A DNA stretch of 64,000 nucleotides from CBDBBY01 sp965203795 (lineage in GTDB: Bacteria > Pseudomonadota > Alphaproteobacteria > Rhodobacterales > Rhodobacteraceae). Below, in pieces: positions 54,901 through 62,710 of the stretch. Where the stretch lies: NCBI GenBank assembly GCA_965203795.1, contig OZ241915.1, positions 682,001 through 746,000 on the forward strand, given 5' to 3'. Positions within the stretch are counted from its first letter, which is position 1. Each line of letters begins with the position of its first letter. The notes beneath the pieces are model-generated. The model searched no databases. It saw only the letters and a program-made list of their open reading frames with translations, and was not told where the DNA came from. Position numbers and translations under genes: made by a program.

Positions 54901-55208
54901 AGGAGTATTTCGCGGTGCCGGAGGAGCCGGAGCGGGAGAACTTCCCCTTCAGGCTTGAGCTCGAATCCAGCGGCCGGAGCGTCGATGTGCCCGCGGAGCT
55001 CTCGGCTGTCGACGCGCTTGCCGAAATCGGGGTCCATATCGACACCAAATGCTCGGACGGCATCTGCGGCGTATGCGCTACGGAGTATTCCAGCGGGGAG
55101 GTCGACCACCGCGACTACGTGCTTTCCGCAGCCGAGCGCAAAAGGAAGATCCTTCTTTGCTGCTCAAGGGCGAAGGATCCCGAAGGAGTCATCAAGGTTG
55201 CGCTTTGA
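51993..55208 (+). CDS. Self-sufficient reductive dehalogenase fused to a flavin/2Fe-2S reductase
   Basis: This 1071-residue fusion resembles aerobic reductive dehalogenases such as BhbA, which remove halogen from aromatic rings using cobalamin and take electrons from NAD(P)H. Residues about 1-290 and 295-540 each begin with a similar segment (RPFDLGPFPLERLRR near 9, RPFRLGPHPFETVKR near 302). This is the duplicated fold in which only the second half binds B12. Two 4Fe-4S motifs follow: CESCNKCARECP (about 558) and CGRCMKTCPW (about 607). From about 756 comes an FMN/NAD reductase (QFSLAGDP, MAGGIGVTPLMSM), and at about 1020-1057 a plant-type 2Fe-2S site (CSDGICGVC...LCC). There is no Tat signal, so it is cytoplasmic. 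The start is a GTG; the frame is open to 51939. Confidence 0.88.
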   Translation: MKYFTNKRRPFDLGPFPLERLRRTSVGVDFYEVPDMPEMDFSVHAPESIAHAIARFLAMMDTVRDGKIDHGRAEIPDDPHERSRHMKSASYYFDASMVGIAELQPEHFLAKPRRNPMIDGIRSELEAGQPTTYAAGVDAIYADILAASRSAPGPLDGHTHAIVFLVEFTRDPYPSEPGTEWFAGTQPERAALLTANTAVVIANYIRMLGFRARSHTPTTTEVDLNRLGVSAGLCGVVKGALENAFVGKRFGLAAVTTELALEPDLPVGPNAGRFGLNSHGPGWWAGSAAERRAATSVPFRSRPFRLGPHPFETVKRVEAPTTFIDEQRVPRFPKRADFFARALFGDMGKAVQEAAKGGYYVMKSPIGGCARRALGALLLLQFGDARGPVHPDAADSQRNAANIKGTSYYLATDAVGLSRAPDWVYYSHDSGGNPLEPYHDNAVSMLFDQGYDTMDGASGDDWISVAQSMRAYLRFSLIGGVLAEQIRRLGYSARVHSVLDSEVLQPPLLLLSGLGEVSRIGEVILNPFLGPRLKSGTVTTSMPMVSDKPIDFGLQNFCESCNKCARECPSGAITAGPKLMYNGYEIWKSDAEKCTRYRLTNSAGGMCGRCMKTCPWNLEGLFSDGAFRWMAVNAPKSAGVLAALDDRLGRGGMNPIKKWWWDVELDREAGRYVRAKATNERGLQRELDLKYDDQTLAVYPADLMPPPYPIVHPLEREEGIRRYREMLEPGEYLRRLENGETEGLAPRPAPNDGPPPVVRVIVSKREDLNDDTVRFELTLPGGKPLPEFEAGAHVDVVVSPEFQRQFSLAGDPRDRSKYVLGVLKEANGRGGSNLMHRIFREGRKTFVSLPRNHFPLVETAELSILMAGGIGVTPLMSMAHRLHARGSEFFLHCSAKSEKAFGFGDELRSTEWSDRVFFHFSEDGNRARFDELVPIHRDGFRLYACGSDRYMDAVFEAAVAKGWPEEHLFKEYFAVPEEPERENFPFRLELESSGRSVDVPAELSAVDALAEIGVHIDTKCSDGICGVCATEYSSGEVDHRDYVLSAAERKRKILLCCSRAKDPEGVIKVAL

Positions 55209-55298
55209 GACACGCGCGCGGCGGTCACGCCCGAACCGCCGGTGGACAACCGGCAAGACGAATCGGGCCTGATCCAAATTGCAGAAAGGTTGCGAGTC

Positions 55299-56027
55299 AT
55301 GACGGAAATGGAAGGTGTAGAGCCGGTTATAGAGCACTCGTTGTATTTCAAAAGCAAGCTTGTAGGCGGAGGGGATGGTCGTACCGTTGTCATTCCGGTG
55401 TGGCTCAACACGCCGCTGGATAAGTTGGCGCGTGCGCTGTTTGATTTCTTTGCGCCGTTGGGCCTCAGGGTTGCGGCCCTCGACGGCAGAATATCCAAAT
55501 CGGAGCGGCAGTTCATCGAAAGCTATTTCGTAAGCGAGTGGGGCTATTATCCCGAGTTCGTCCGAAAAGCGCTGCCCGACAGGGAACGCAATCTCGAAAA
55601 TCTCTGCGACATCGAGCTTGTAAACAACATGATCGATTACAAAATTGGCAATCCAGACTGCGACTACAACGCGATGACCAAGGAGCTGATAGACTTCCTC
55701 AAGGAGGTGACGAGAGCAAACGGCGAACTCCAAGACTTGGAGGTGATTTACATCCAGTGGCTGGAGATCACTTTGGTGCGCAGGAAGCCGGGTATATTCA
55801 GACGTCGGCCGAAAAAGAAGACGGAAGCGGAAGGCGAACCGGAGCCAAATCCGGCTTCCCATGGGGACGTGCCGAACGGCGACTGCGGCCAAGGAGGTGA
55901 CGATGGAAACGGATCATCCCAGGAAGGACAGGTTTCGGAGTCAACATTGGTTGTCCGCAATTTTCGGGGTGCGCTTCGTTGGGCAAAAGACCAACTTGAG
56001 GGATCGTCCGGTTCTGCCGAAAGTTGA
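55299..56027 (+). CDS. TerB-like-domain protein, paralogue 1 (no membrane hairpin)
   Basis: This 242-residue protein is the first of three paralogues. Its core FFAPLGLRVAALDGRISKSERQFIESYFVSEWGYYPEFV...FLKEVTRANGELQDLEVIYIQWLEITL resembles TerB-like helical domains (DGxISxxERxxI pattern), but the similarity is weak and the function unknown. Compared with paralogues 2 and 3 it lacks the segment with the hydrophobic hairpin: the N-terminal FKSKLVGGG joins directly to RTVVIPVWLNTP. The tail is Gly/Glu/Asp-rich with a final helix (VVRNFRGALRWAKDQL). The ATG at 55299 aligns with the others; a GTG at 55242 is in frame. It follows the dehalogenase by 90 bases. Confidence 0.65.
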   Translation: MTEMEGVEPVIEHSLYFKSKLVGGGDGRTVVIPVWLNTPLDKLARALFDFFAPLGLRVAALDGRISKSERQFIESYFVSEWGYYPEFVRKALPDRERNLENLCDIELVNNMIDYKIGNPDCDYNAMTKELIDFLKEVTRANGELQDLEVIYIQWLEITLVRRKPGIFRRRPKKKTEAEGEPEPNPASHGDVPNGDCGQGGDDGNGSSQEGQVSESTLVVRNFRGALRWAKDQLEGSSGSAES

Positions 56028-56195
56028 CCACAGCGACTATGTGCATGACGCCGCCGAGCGCATCAGGAAGACTCTCAACTGGCTGCTGAACGGCCAGACA
56101 TCCGCATCACGCGATCAAAACCGCGCTTTGAATCATGTGGCCGGATTGTCAGTTGTCAAAAAATACCCGGACAAGATTGAAGGAGGATAGCGGTC

Positions 56196-57197
56196 GTGAC
56201 TAATTTCGAACGTGTTGAGCGAGTAATTGACCATCCGAAAGTATTCAAAAGCAAACTTGGAATCGACGAGGACGCTTTCGCGTCGCTCCGGAAGAAGAAG
56301 CTTGTAGGAGAAGGCGTCAGAATTCTGGATACTGCAGGCGCGTTCGGGGTAGGCGCGGCGGTCGCAAGCTCCTCCGCGGTTGCGACAACATTCTTCGCGC
56401 CGACAGGGCTGTTGGCTGGGCTAGGAATCGGTGCCGCTGCTGCCACGCCGATCGGGTGGGTGATAGCTGCAGGTGTCGCGTCGACAGCTGGGTATTACGG
56501 AATCAGCCGGTATTTGCGCAGCGGCAGGGAGGATCGTGTCGATGTCGTTCCAAAGTGGATAAACACGCCGCTAGATGCTTTGGCGGTTGTGATGTTCGAT
56601 TTTTTCGCACCGCTCGGCCTCACGGCCGCGCATGTCGACGGGTTGGTGACGGATTCCGAACGGAAGTGCATCAAAAACTATTTCATGAGTGAGTGGGGCT
56701 ATTCTCCCGAGTTCGTCCAAAACGCGCTGCCCGACGCGGAACGCAATCTCGAAAATCTCCGCGTCGTCGAGCTTGTGAACAACATGATCGAGTACAAGAT
56801 TAGCAGTCCAGACTGCAATTACGACGCTCTGTCCAAGGAGCTGACAGGCTTTCTCAAGGAGGTGACCAGAGCGGACGGCGAACTCCACGATCAGGAGATA
56901 ATTTTCGTCCAATGGCTAGAGATCACCTTGGCGCGCGGGAAGCCGGGATTCTGGGATGGATTGTACAGCTCAGTTGGATTTGGCCGGAGGTCGGGCAAAA
57001 AGACACAAGGAAAAGGTGAATCAGTACCAAATTCGGTTTCCGACCTGAGTGCGCCGAACAGCGACGGTGGCCGTGGCGGCGAAGACAGGAACGAATCATC
57101 TCAGGAAGGACACGCGCTGGACTCAACATTGGTTGGCCGCAATATTCGGCGCGCGGTTCATTGGGCTCAAGACGGGCTGCGAAGTAAACGCTCGTGA
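56196..57197 (+). CDS. TerB-like-domain membrane protein, paralogue 2
   Basis: This 333-residue paralogue has the full layout: N-terminal helix (MTNFERVERVIDHPKVFKSKLG), a hydrophobic hairpin at about 46-108 (long Ala/Gly/Val runs ending in ISRYLRSGRED), then the TerB-like core (FFAPLGLTAAHVDGLVTDSERKCIKNYFMSEWGY...VTRADGELHDQEIIFVQWLEITL), a low-complexity linker and a last helix with RNIRRAVHWAQDGL. It is probably membrane-anchored with a cytoplasmic domain. The intervening 168 bases after paralogue 1 have an out-of-frame stretch that may be a piece of another copy. Function unknown. Confidence 0.65.
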   Translation: MTNFERVERVIDHPKVFKSKLGIDEDAFASLRKKKLVGEGVRILDTAGAFGVGAAVASSSAVATTFFAPTGLLAGLGIGAAAATPIGWVIAAGVASTAGYYGISRYLRSGREDRVDVVPKWINTPLDALAVVMFDFFAPLGLTAAHVDGLVTDSERKCIKNYFMSEWGYSPEFVQNALPDAERNLENLRVVELVNNMIEYKISSPDCNYDALSKELTGFLKEVTRADGELHDQEIIFVQWLEITLARGKPGFWDGLYSSVGFGRRSGKKTQGKGESVPNSVSDLSAPNSDGGRGGEDRNESSQEGHALDSTLVGRNIRRAVHWAQDGLRSKRS

Positions 57198-57206
57198 AGT
57201 TAATTC

Positions 57207-57887
57207 GTGTACCGTCTTGAACACTTGATGCTGGGATCAGTACAAGGCAGCGTGGAGCGGCTCATGCGCAGGCAAGGGCTGCAAGGGGTGGCGCGCGGCA
57301 GGAAGCGAACCACGATCCCCGACCCGGCGCTGCCCTGCCCGCGCGACAAGGTGAACCGGAACTTCACGGCCGACGCCCCCGACCGGCTGTGGGTCGCCGA
57401 CTTCACCTGCGTGCGGACCAAGGTGGGGATGGCCTTCGTCATCGACGTCTTCGCCCGCAGGATCGTCGGATGGCGCGTCTCGACCTCGATGACCGCCGGG
57501 TTGGCGCTCGACGCCCTGAACCAGGCCATCGGCCAGCGCCGCCCCGCGGCGCAAGGCGGCCTGGTCCATCACTCGGACCGCGGCGGACAGCATCTGTCAA
57601 TGCGCTACTCGACGCGGCTGGCCGAAGCCGGTATCGACACGTCGGCGGGAAGCGTTGGGGACAACTGCGACAACGCCCTGGCCGAAACCTTCATCGGCCT
57701 GTTCAAGACTGAGATCGCCGACCACCTCGGCCCGCGGGAAACCATCGGCAGGCTCGAATGGGAAACCCTGAGATGGGTTCATTGGTACAACAGGAAGCGG
57801 CTGCACGGCACCATCGGCAACCGCCCGTCGGACGAGGCGGAGGCCGCGTTCCACGAACAGCAATGCGGCCTTGAAAAAGCCGCGTGA
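57207..57887 (+). pseudogene. IS3-family transposase OrfB, 5'-truncated
   Basis: This 226-residue frame is the catalytic end of an IS3 transposase: WVADFTCVRTKVGM (Asp65), LVHHSDRGGQHLS (second Asp), DNCDNALAETFIGLFKTEI (Glu), then WETLRWVHWYNRKRLHGTIGNRPSDEAE. The DDE triad is complete but the OrfB beginning and OrfA are missing; similarity starts near QGSVERLMRRQGL. It lies between paralogues 2 and 3 and reaches the region of the paralogue 3 start, so it entered this array. Confidence 0.85.
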
Positions 57888-57961
57888 GTGTTCAACAAAA
57901 TACTCTCCGGAAAAGCCGGGGCAATTCAGACGCCAGAGGGAGAATGAACAATGGAGCAGAC

Positions 57962-58933
57962 ATGACTGACTCCGAAGGAATCGAGAAAGTACTTGAACGT
58001 ACGGAAGATTTCAGGAAAAAGCTTGGAATCGGCAAAATCACTAACCAATCGTTGCAACGAAAGCTTGCTGACGAATTCGTCGGCATTCTGGATGCGTATA
58101 GCACGGGCAAGTCCGTGATCGACTTAATTATACGAATTCTCCCGATACTGGGCATCGGCGCGGGCGCCCCGGCGGCCGGTTGGGTGATTGTGGCATGCTT
58201 CGTGGCGGCAGCTAGTTACTTCGGAATGAATCGGTATTTGCGCAGTGGGGAGAACGATAACGGCGATCCTCTAGACCCCTTGGCGGTCGCGCTATTCCAT
58301 TTCTTGGCACCGCTTGGCCTAAGGGTTGCGGCCTTGGACAGGGCAGTGATGAAGTCTGAGCTCCAAACGGGCGGGCGGCCCGTAGAAGTTCCCCTTGTTG
58401 CGGCCTTGGACAGGGCAGTGACGAAGTCCGAGAGGCAGTGCATCGAAAATTATTTTGCGCGCGAGTGGGGCTATTCTCGCAAGTTCGTCCGAAAGGAGCT
58501 TCCTAAATTGGAATGCAATGTCGAGACATTCCCAATCGTCGAGGTAGTAGACAATTTAATTGAATTCGCGAAGCGTAGCCCCGGATGCAACTACAAAGCG
58601 CTGTCCAAGGAGCTAACCGACTTTCTCCAGAAGGTAACCAAAGCCGATGGCGAACTAGACGATCTAGAGGTGATTTTTATCCAATGGCTGGAGATCAAGT
58701 TGGCGAAGGGGAAGCCGGGGTTTTTTGACAGGCTACGCAGCGCAGTTGGAATTAGCCAGAGGCCGGGACAACAGGCGACAGGGGAAATTGGCCCCCCGCC
58801 GGATCTGGATTCGGACGGGGAGGCACTGCGCGGCGGCCGGACGGGTGACGGAAGCTCCGGGCAAGATGGCCAGCAGACTTCGACAATGGTCGGGCGTGCG
58901 TATCGGAGCACGCTCCATTGGCTGACAACATAG
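57962..58933 (+). CDS. TerB-like-domain membrane protein, paralogue 3
   Basis: This 323-residue paralogue keeps the N-terminal helix (MTDSEGIEKVLERTEDFRKKLG), the hydrophobic hairpin (about 50-90) ending in MNRYLRSG, and the TerB-like core (IENYFAREWGYSRKFV...VTKADGELDDLEVIFIQWLEIKL). It carries a small internal tandem duplication: VAALDRAVMKSE is repeated as VAALDRAVTKSE about 23 residues later. The C-terminus again ends in a Gly/Asp-rich linker and a short helix. Starts at ATG 57962, 74 bases after the IS3 fragment. Function unknown. Confidence 0.65.
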   Translation: MTDSEGIEKVLERTEDFRKKLGIGKITNQSLQRKLADEFVGILDAYSTGKSVIDLIIRILPILGIGAGAPAAGWVIVACFVAAASYFGMNRYLRSGENDNGDPLDPLAVALFHFLAPLGLRVAALDRAVMKSELQTGGRPVEVPLVAALDRAVTKSERQCIENYFAREWGYSRKFVRKELPKLECNVETFPIVEVVDNLIEFAKRSPGCNYKALSKELTDFLQKVTKADGELDDLEVIFIQWLEIKLAKGKPGFFDRLRSAVGISQRPGQQATGEIGPPPDLDSDGEALRGGRTGDGSSGQDGQQTSTMVGRAYRSTLHWLTT

Positions 58934-58999
58934 CAGATTGCAGCCAAAGGGTCCGCAACCTGCCGAAGGATGACTGGAACAATCAAGATCGGTTCAGGT

Positions 59000-59440
59000 T
59001 CAGCCGCCGCGCGGGAGCGCGGCCATCATGTCGAATCCGAGCTGGCAGAAAACATCCACATGGTCGATCATGACCCAGTTCTCGCTGAGCTTGCCGTCCC
59101 GGACCAGCCAGAAATCTGAGAACCGCATCCTCATCTTCCGCCCGGTCGCGGGATAGCCGAGATACGGCCCCTTCTGCGTTCCGGTCAGGTATCCGGTCGC
59201 CGCGACCCAGGTCGCGTCCGCGAATTCGATGTCGTTCTTCGCATGGTAGTCCGGAAACGCATTGTAGAACGGCCGCATGACGTTGTTCTTGAATCCGTCG
59301 AGCCCGTGCACCGACCCGAACCCGGGCGGGCCGTGCCATATCATGTCCGCGTGCCAGTATTCGTCATGGGCGTCCAAATCCTGGCGGTTCAGCGCGTCGT
59401 ACATGCGCTGGACGAGTTTCAGGTTGTAATCGGCCGACAT
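59000..59440 (-). CDS. SnoaL-like/NTF2-fold protein
   Basis: This 146-residue single-domain protein has the SnoaL-like pattern: LVQRMYDALNRQDLDAHDEYWHADMIWHGPPG, then AFPDYHAKNDIEFAD and MRFSDFWLVRDGKLSENWVMIDHVDVFCQLG. Such folds act as polyketide cyclases, isomerases or small-molecule binding proteins. It is the last gene of the minus-strand ABC-transporter operon, 21 bases after the permease gene, so it probably handles the imported compound. Confidence 0.82.
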   Translation of the reverse strand: MSADYNLKLVQRMYDALNRQDLDAHDEYWHADMIWHGPPGFGSVHGLDGFKNNVMRPFYNAFPDYHAKNDIEFADATWVAATGYLTGTQKGPYLGYPATGRKMRMRFSDFWLVRDGKLSENWVMIDHVDVFCQLGFDMMAALPRGG

Positions 59441-59461
59441 GCCGCCGCCTCCTCTTCGAAT

Positions 59462-60298
59462 TCAGCCCTTCACCGCCCCGGCCGTCATCCCGGCGACGAT
59501 CTGACGCTGGAACACGAATATCAGGATGATGATCGGAACGACCACCGACACGGCGCCGGCGATGCCGTGCATAAGCCGGTCCATGCTGCGGTTCTGGCCC
59601 ATGTAGTTGCCCAGCGCGGCGGTCATCGTGGTCATCTCGCCGTTCATAAGTTGGCTTGCGATCAGGAAGTCGTTGTACGCGAGCAGGAACGCGAACAGCC
59701 CGGCCGTGATCACGCCGGGCCACATGACCGGGACGATGACGAGCCGGAACGCCTTCCACCGGGAGCAGCCGTCTGTCATCGCCGCCTCGTCCAGATCCTT
59801 GGGAATGCTCATGAAGAACGCCCTCATCATCCAGATGGTGAAGGGCTGGTTCACGGCGACCAGGACCATGATGAGCGTTTCGTAGCGGCTCCAGATGCCC
59901 ATTTGGAAGAACGCCGGCTTGTAAGCCGTCAGCAGGACCACATGCGGCAGCGCGCGGAACACCAGCGCGGAGACCAGCAGCCACAGCCCGAGTCGGCCTC
60001 GGTACCTGGCGAGCGCGTATCCCGCTAGGCAGCCGATGGTCAGCGAAACGGCCACGGTCGCCAGAGTGACGATCGCCGTGTTGATCCCGAACCGCCAGAA
60101 CTTGTCCTCGACCCAGATGTGGCGGAAGTTTTCCAGCGTCACGGGGGCGAAGAGCTCCGGCGGAGAGGCGAATGCGTCGACGGGCGTGCGGAACGAGAGG
60201 AGGAACATCCAGAAGAACGGAAAAACCGCGACGAAGACCCAGACCCAGAGACCGGCGCCGGTGGCGGCCTTGAGCCAGAGCGGGCGCCGTCCCCTCAT
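59462..60298 (-). CDS. ABC transporter permease, MalG type
   Basis: This 278-residue inner-membrane permease of the carbohydrate-uptake (CUT1) family has about six helices and the EAA loop DEAAMTDGCSRWKAFRLVIVPVMWPGVITAG. FSHIWVED-like and NDFLIASQLM segments are typical of MalG/UgpE. Its start overlaps the stop of the MalF-type gene by 4 bases, showing a coupled pair. Confidence 0.9.
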   Translation of the reverse strand: MRGRRPLWLKAATGAGLWVWVFVAVFPFFWMFLLSFRTPVDAFASPPELFAPVTLENFRHIWVEDKFWRFGINTAIVTLATVAVSLTIGCLAGYALARYRGRLGLWLLVSALVFRALPHVVLLTAYKPAFFQMGIWSRYETLIMVLVAVNQPFTIWMMRAFFMSIPKDLDEAAMTDGCSRWKAFRLVIVPVMWPGVITAGLFAFLLAYNDFLIASQLMNGEMTTMTAALGNYMGQNRSMDRLMHGIAGAVSVVVPIIILIFVFQRQIVAGMTAGAVKG

Positions 60299-61341
60299 TG
60301 GACCGGCCGGTAGTCGCGGAAGCTCTGGCGGAGAACCGGCACGAGCAGGATCACCACGCCGATGATCGTGAGGATGGAGTAGGCCGCCGCCTTGTGGACG
60401 TTGTCTTCAAAGCCGAGGGTGTAGAACGTCAGGTACTGCACCGAATTCGCGTAGACGCTGGAGTTGAAGACCAGGATGGGCTCGAAGACCCGGTACGCGT
60501 CCATGATGTGGATGAGCGCGATCACGGTCATCAGTGGCGACAGGTGGGGAAGGATGACGTATCTCAGCCGCTGCCACTCGTTGGCCCCGTCGATCATCGC
60601 GGATTCAAGCGGCTCGCTGGGAAGCGTCTGGAGGCCGGCGTACAGGATGATGAACGCGAACGGAGCGGCCCACCAGACGCCGTACAGGATGATCACCGAC
60701 CTCGTCGTGACCTGGTCGGCCAGAAAGTAGAATTTTCCGAAACCCAGCCATTCGATCATCGCGGTCACGACGCCGCTGTCGAGGAACATCCAGAATATGG
60801 CCAGCGACGAGACGACCGGCGTGACGATCATCGGAAGAAGCGTCGCGAACACCAATGATCCGCGCAGCCGCTCGGTGACGCTGTTGACGGCAAGCGCCAG
60901 CCCCAAGCCGATGACCAGAATCGCCGGCGTCGTGGCGAACGTGTAAAGCAGCGTGAACTCCAGCGCGCCCCAGAACTCGTAATTCGTGATTTCCCGGTAA
61001 AGGCTGCCGATCCAGCTCTTGCCGACATCGCCGCTTGGGCTGCTGAATGTCTGGACAAGCCCGTCGACGGCCGCGGCCTTTTCGAGATTGCGTGTGCCGA
61101 CGAATTCCCAGACCTGTATCGGGTTGCCATTCTCGTCCAGCACGGGCTGCGGAATGTTCCGGGTCTGCTTCCTGGTCTGCGACCCGAACAACGGAACCTC
61201 GGTCGTGACTTCGACCAGCTCCGTCTTCACATGGGACTGGTAGAGCGCGAGGTATCCGACCCCCAGCAGCGGCAGGGCGATCAGGACCAGCATGCACGCG
61301 ACCGACGGGGCGACGAACGATACGAAGCTCCGCGTGGTCAT
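60295..61341 (-). CDS. ABC transporter permease, MalF type
   Basis: This 348-residue permease has an unusually long periplasmic loop (about residues 30-115) between the first two helices. The EAA loop is ESAMIDGANEWQRLRYVILPHLSPL, and MIEWLGFGKFYFLADQVTTRSVII and NSVQYLTFYTLGFED are CUT1-type. It forms the channel with the MalG-like protein. The ATP-binding subunit is not in this window and may lie upstream beyond the right edge. Confidence 0.9.
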   Translation of the reverse strand: MTTRSFVSFVAPSVACMLVLIALPLLGVGYLALYQSHVKTELVEVTTEVPLFGSQTRKQTRNIPQPVLDENGNPIQVWEFVGTRNLEKAAAVDGLVQTFSSPSGDVGKSWIGSLYREITNYEFWGALEFTLLYTFATTPAILVIGLGLALAVNSVTERLRGSLVFATLLPMIVTPVVSSLAIFWMFLDSGVVTAMIEWLGFGKFYFLADQVTTRSVIILYGVWWAAPFAFIILYAGLQTLPSEPLESAMIDGANEWQRLRYVILPHLSPLMTVIALIHIMDAYRVFEPILVFNSSVYANSVQYLTFYTLGFEDNVHKAAAYSILTIIGVVILLVPVLRQSFRDYRPVQ

Positions 61342-61425
61342 GCGGCGTCCAAGGCCGGATCGGTCCTGATGGCTTCCGTGTGTTGGGCGCGCCCGGCCTT
61401 CAGCCGGACGCGCTGACTGGGCTGC

Positions 61426-62664
61426 CTAGAGCAATCCGGCGTCGGCCGCCGCCGACCTGTAGTCGGCGGCTGCGTCGGCGAGCGACTGCTCGGCGCTCTC
61501 CTTCCCCGCAAGGAAGTCGCCGATGTTGTTGCCTATGGCGCCGTGGGCAAGCTCGGCCTGCGGCGTCATCGGATAGGGCGGCGCGTTCAGATTGACCGAC
61601 TCGATGATCGCGGCGGTGTACTGGGTCGGCACGTATTTGGAACGGATCCACAGGGTGATGTCGTTGTTCTGCTCCACGACCTCCTCCCGCGTGGCGTGCA
61701 TGATGACCCGGAACGCGGTCTCGGCATCCCCGTCGAGATTCTTCGGGATGACGTAGCCGTCCCACCAGAACGTGGAGGCCGGCGGGCCGCCTTCAACCAT
61801 CGCGGGCGCGGGAGCGAAGCCGACCATTCCGATGACGGTGCTTTCGTCCTCCGCGTCCATCGTCCTGGCTTGGTCGCCCCACTGGATGGCCATGGCGATC
61901 TCGCCTTGCTGGAGCTGCCGCTTGACGTCGCCGAAGTCGTGCGAGAGCGCGTTGGGCGACATGTATTTCGTCAATTCGCCCATCATCTTCAAAGCCTCCA
62001 CGCCCTCCTGCTGGTCGAACATGGGTTCCGAGGTCGCCGGATCGAACATCCTGCCGCCGTTGCCGAACAGCAGGTTGACGAATTCGTTTCCGCGCTCCCA
62101 GTTGCCGGGGCCGCCGAACGCCGCGCCGAACGGATAGTCCACGGAATCGTCCGCGCTCAGGACTTCGGCGGCTGCAAGCAGTTCAGCGTAAGTCCCGGGA
62201 ACCGCCAAGCCGTGCTTCTCCAGAATGTCCTTCCGGTAGAAGAGGTGCTGGGCGTTGGCCATGAACGCGATCGCCATCACGTCGTCGCCGAACCGGATGA
62301 GCATCTGGTCCTCGACGTTGTACTCGTCGCGGTACTTGTCGACGAGATCGTTCAGAGGCATCAGCTGCCCCTTTGCCTGCAGAGGGGTGATCGAGGAGTT
62401 CGCGATCGCCGACGCGTCGTAAGGCGATGTCGATGCCTCGAATGCGCGCTCCCGTTCCGCCTTGTGGTCGGTGGTCAGCTTCACGTCGACCGATAGCGCG
62501 TCCGTTTCGCATCCCTCCATCTCGTTCGCCAGCAGCTCCAGCGTTTCAAAGAAATTCGAAATCACGTTCACTTCGCCGCTGGCGTCGATCCCGCAGTCAG
62601 CGCTTGCCGCGCCCGGCGCGGCCGCTATCGCCGCAGCCGCAAGCATGCTCTTCAGTTTCGCCAT
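61426..62664 (-). CDS. Extracellular solute-binding protein, family 1
   Basis: This 412-residue protein has a signal peptide (MAKLKSMLAAAAIAAAPGAASAD). The body is that of family 1 binding proteins for sugars, polyols or similar ligands (NVISNFFETLELLANEMEGC, DVMAIAFMANAQHLFYRKDILEKHGL, YPFGAAFGG, TFWWDGYVIPKN). GGAGGAGAG stands in front of ATG 62664; a longer start at 62676 and beyond is less likely. It precedes the two permease genes in the operon order. The ligand cannot be read from sequence. Confidence 0.87.
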   Translation of the reverse strand: MAKLKSMLAAAAIAAAPGAASADCGIDASGEVNVISNFFETLELLANEMEGCETDALSVDVKLTTDHKAERERAFEASTSPYDASAIANSSITPLQAKGQLMPLNDLVDKYRDEYNVEDQMLIRFGDDVMAIAFMANAQHLFYRKDILEKHGLAVPGTYAELLAAAEVLSADDSVDYPFGAAFGGPGNWERGNEFVNLLFGNGGRMFDPATSEPMFDQQEGVEALKMMGELTKYMSPNALSHDFGDVKRQLQQGEIAMAIQWGDQARTMDAEDESTVIGMVGFAPAPAMVEGGPPASTFWWDGYVIPKNLDGDAETAFRVIMHATREEVVEQNNDITLWIRSKYVPTQYTAAIIESVNLNAPPYPMTPQAELAHGAIGNNIGDFLAGKESAEQSLADAAADYRSAAADAGLL

Positions 62665-62710
62665 TCTCTCCTCCATTGTCTGGTTGTCAGCATCCGTGCC
62701 CTCTCCGGCG

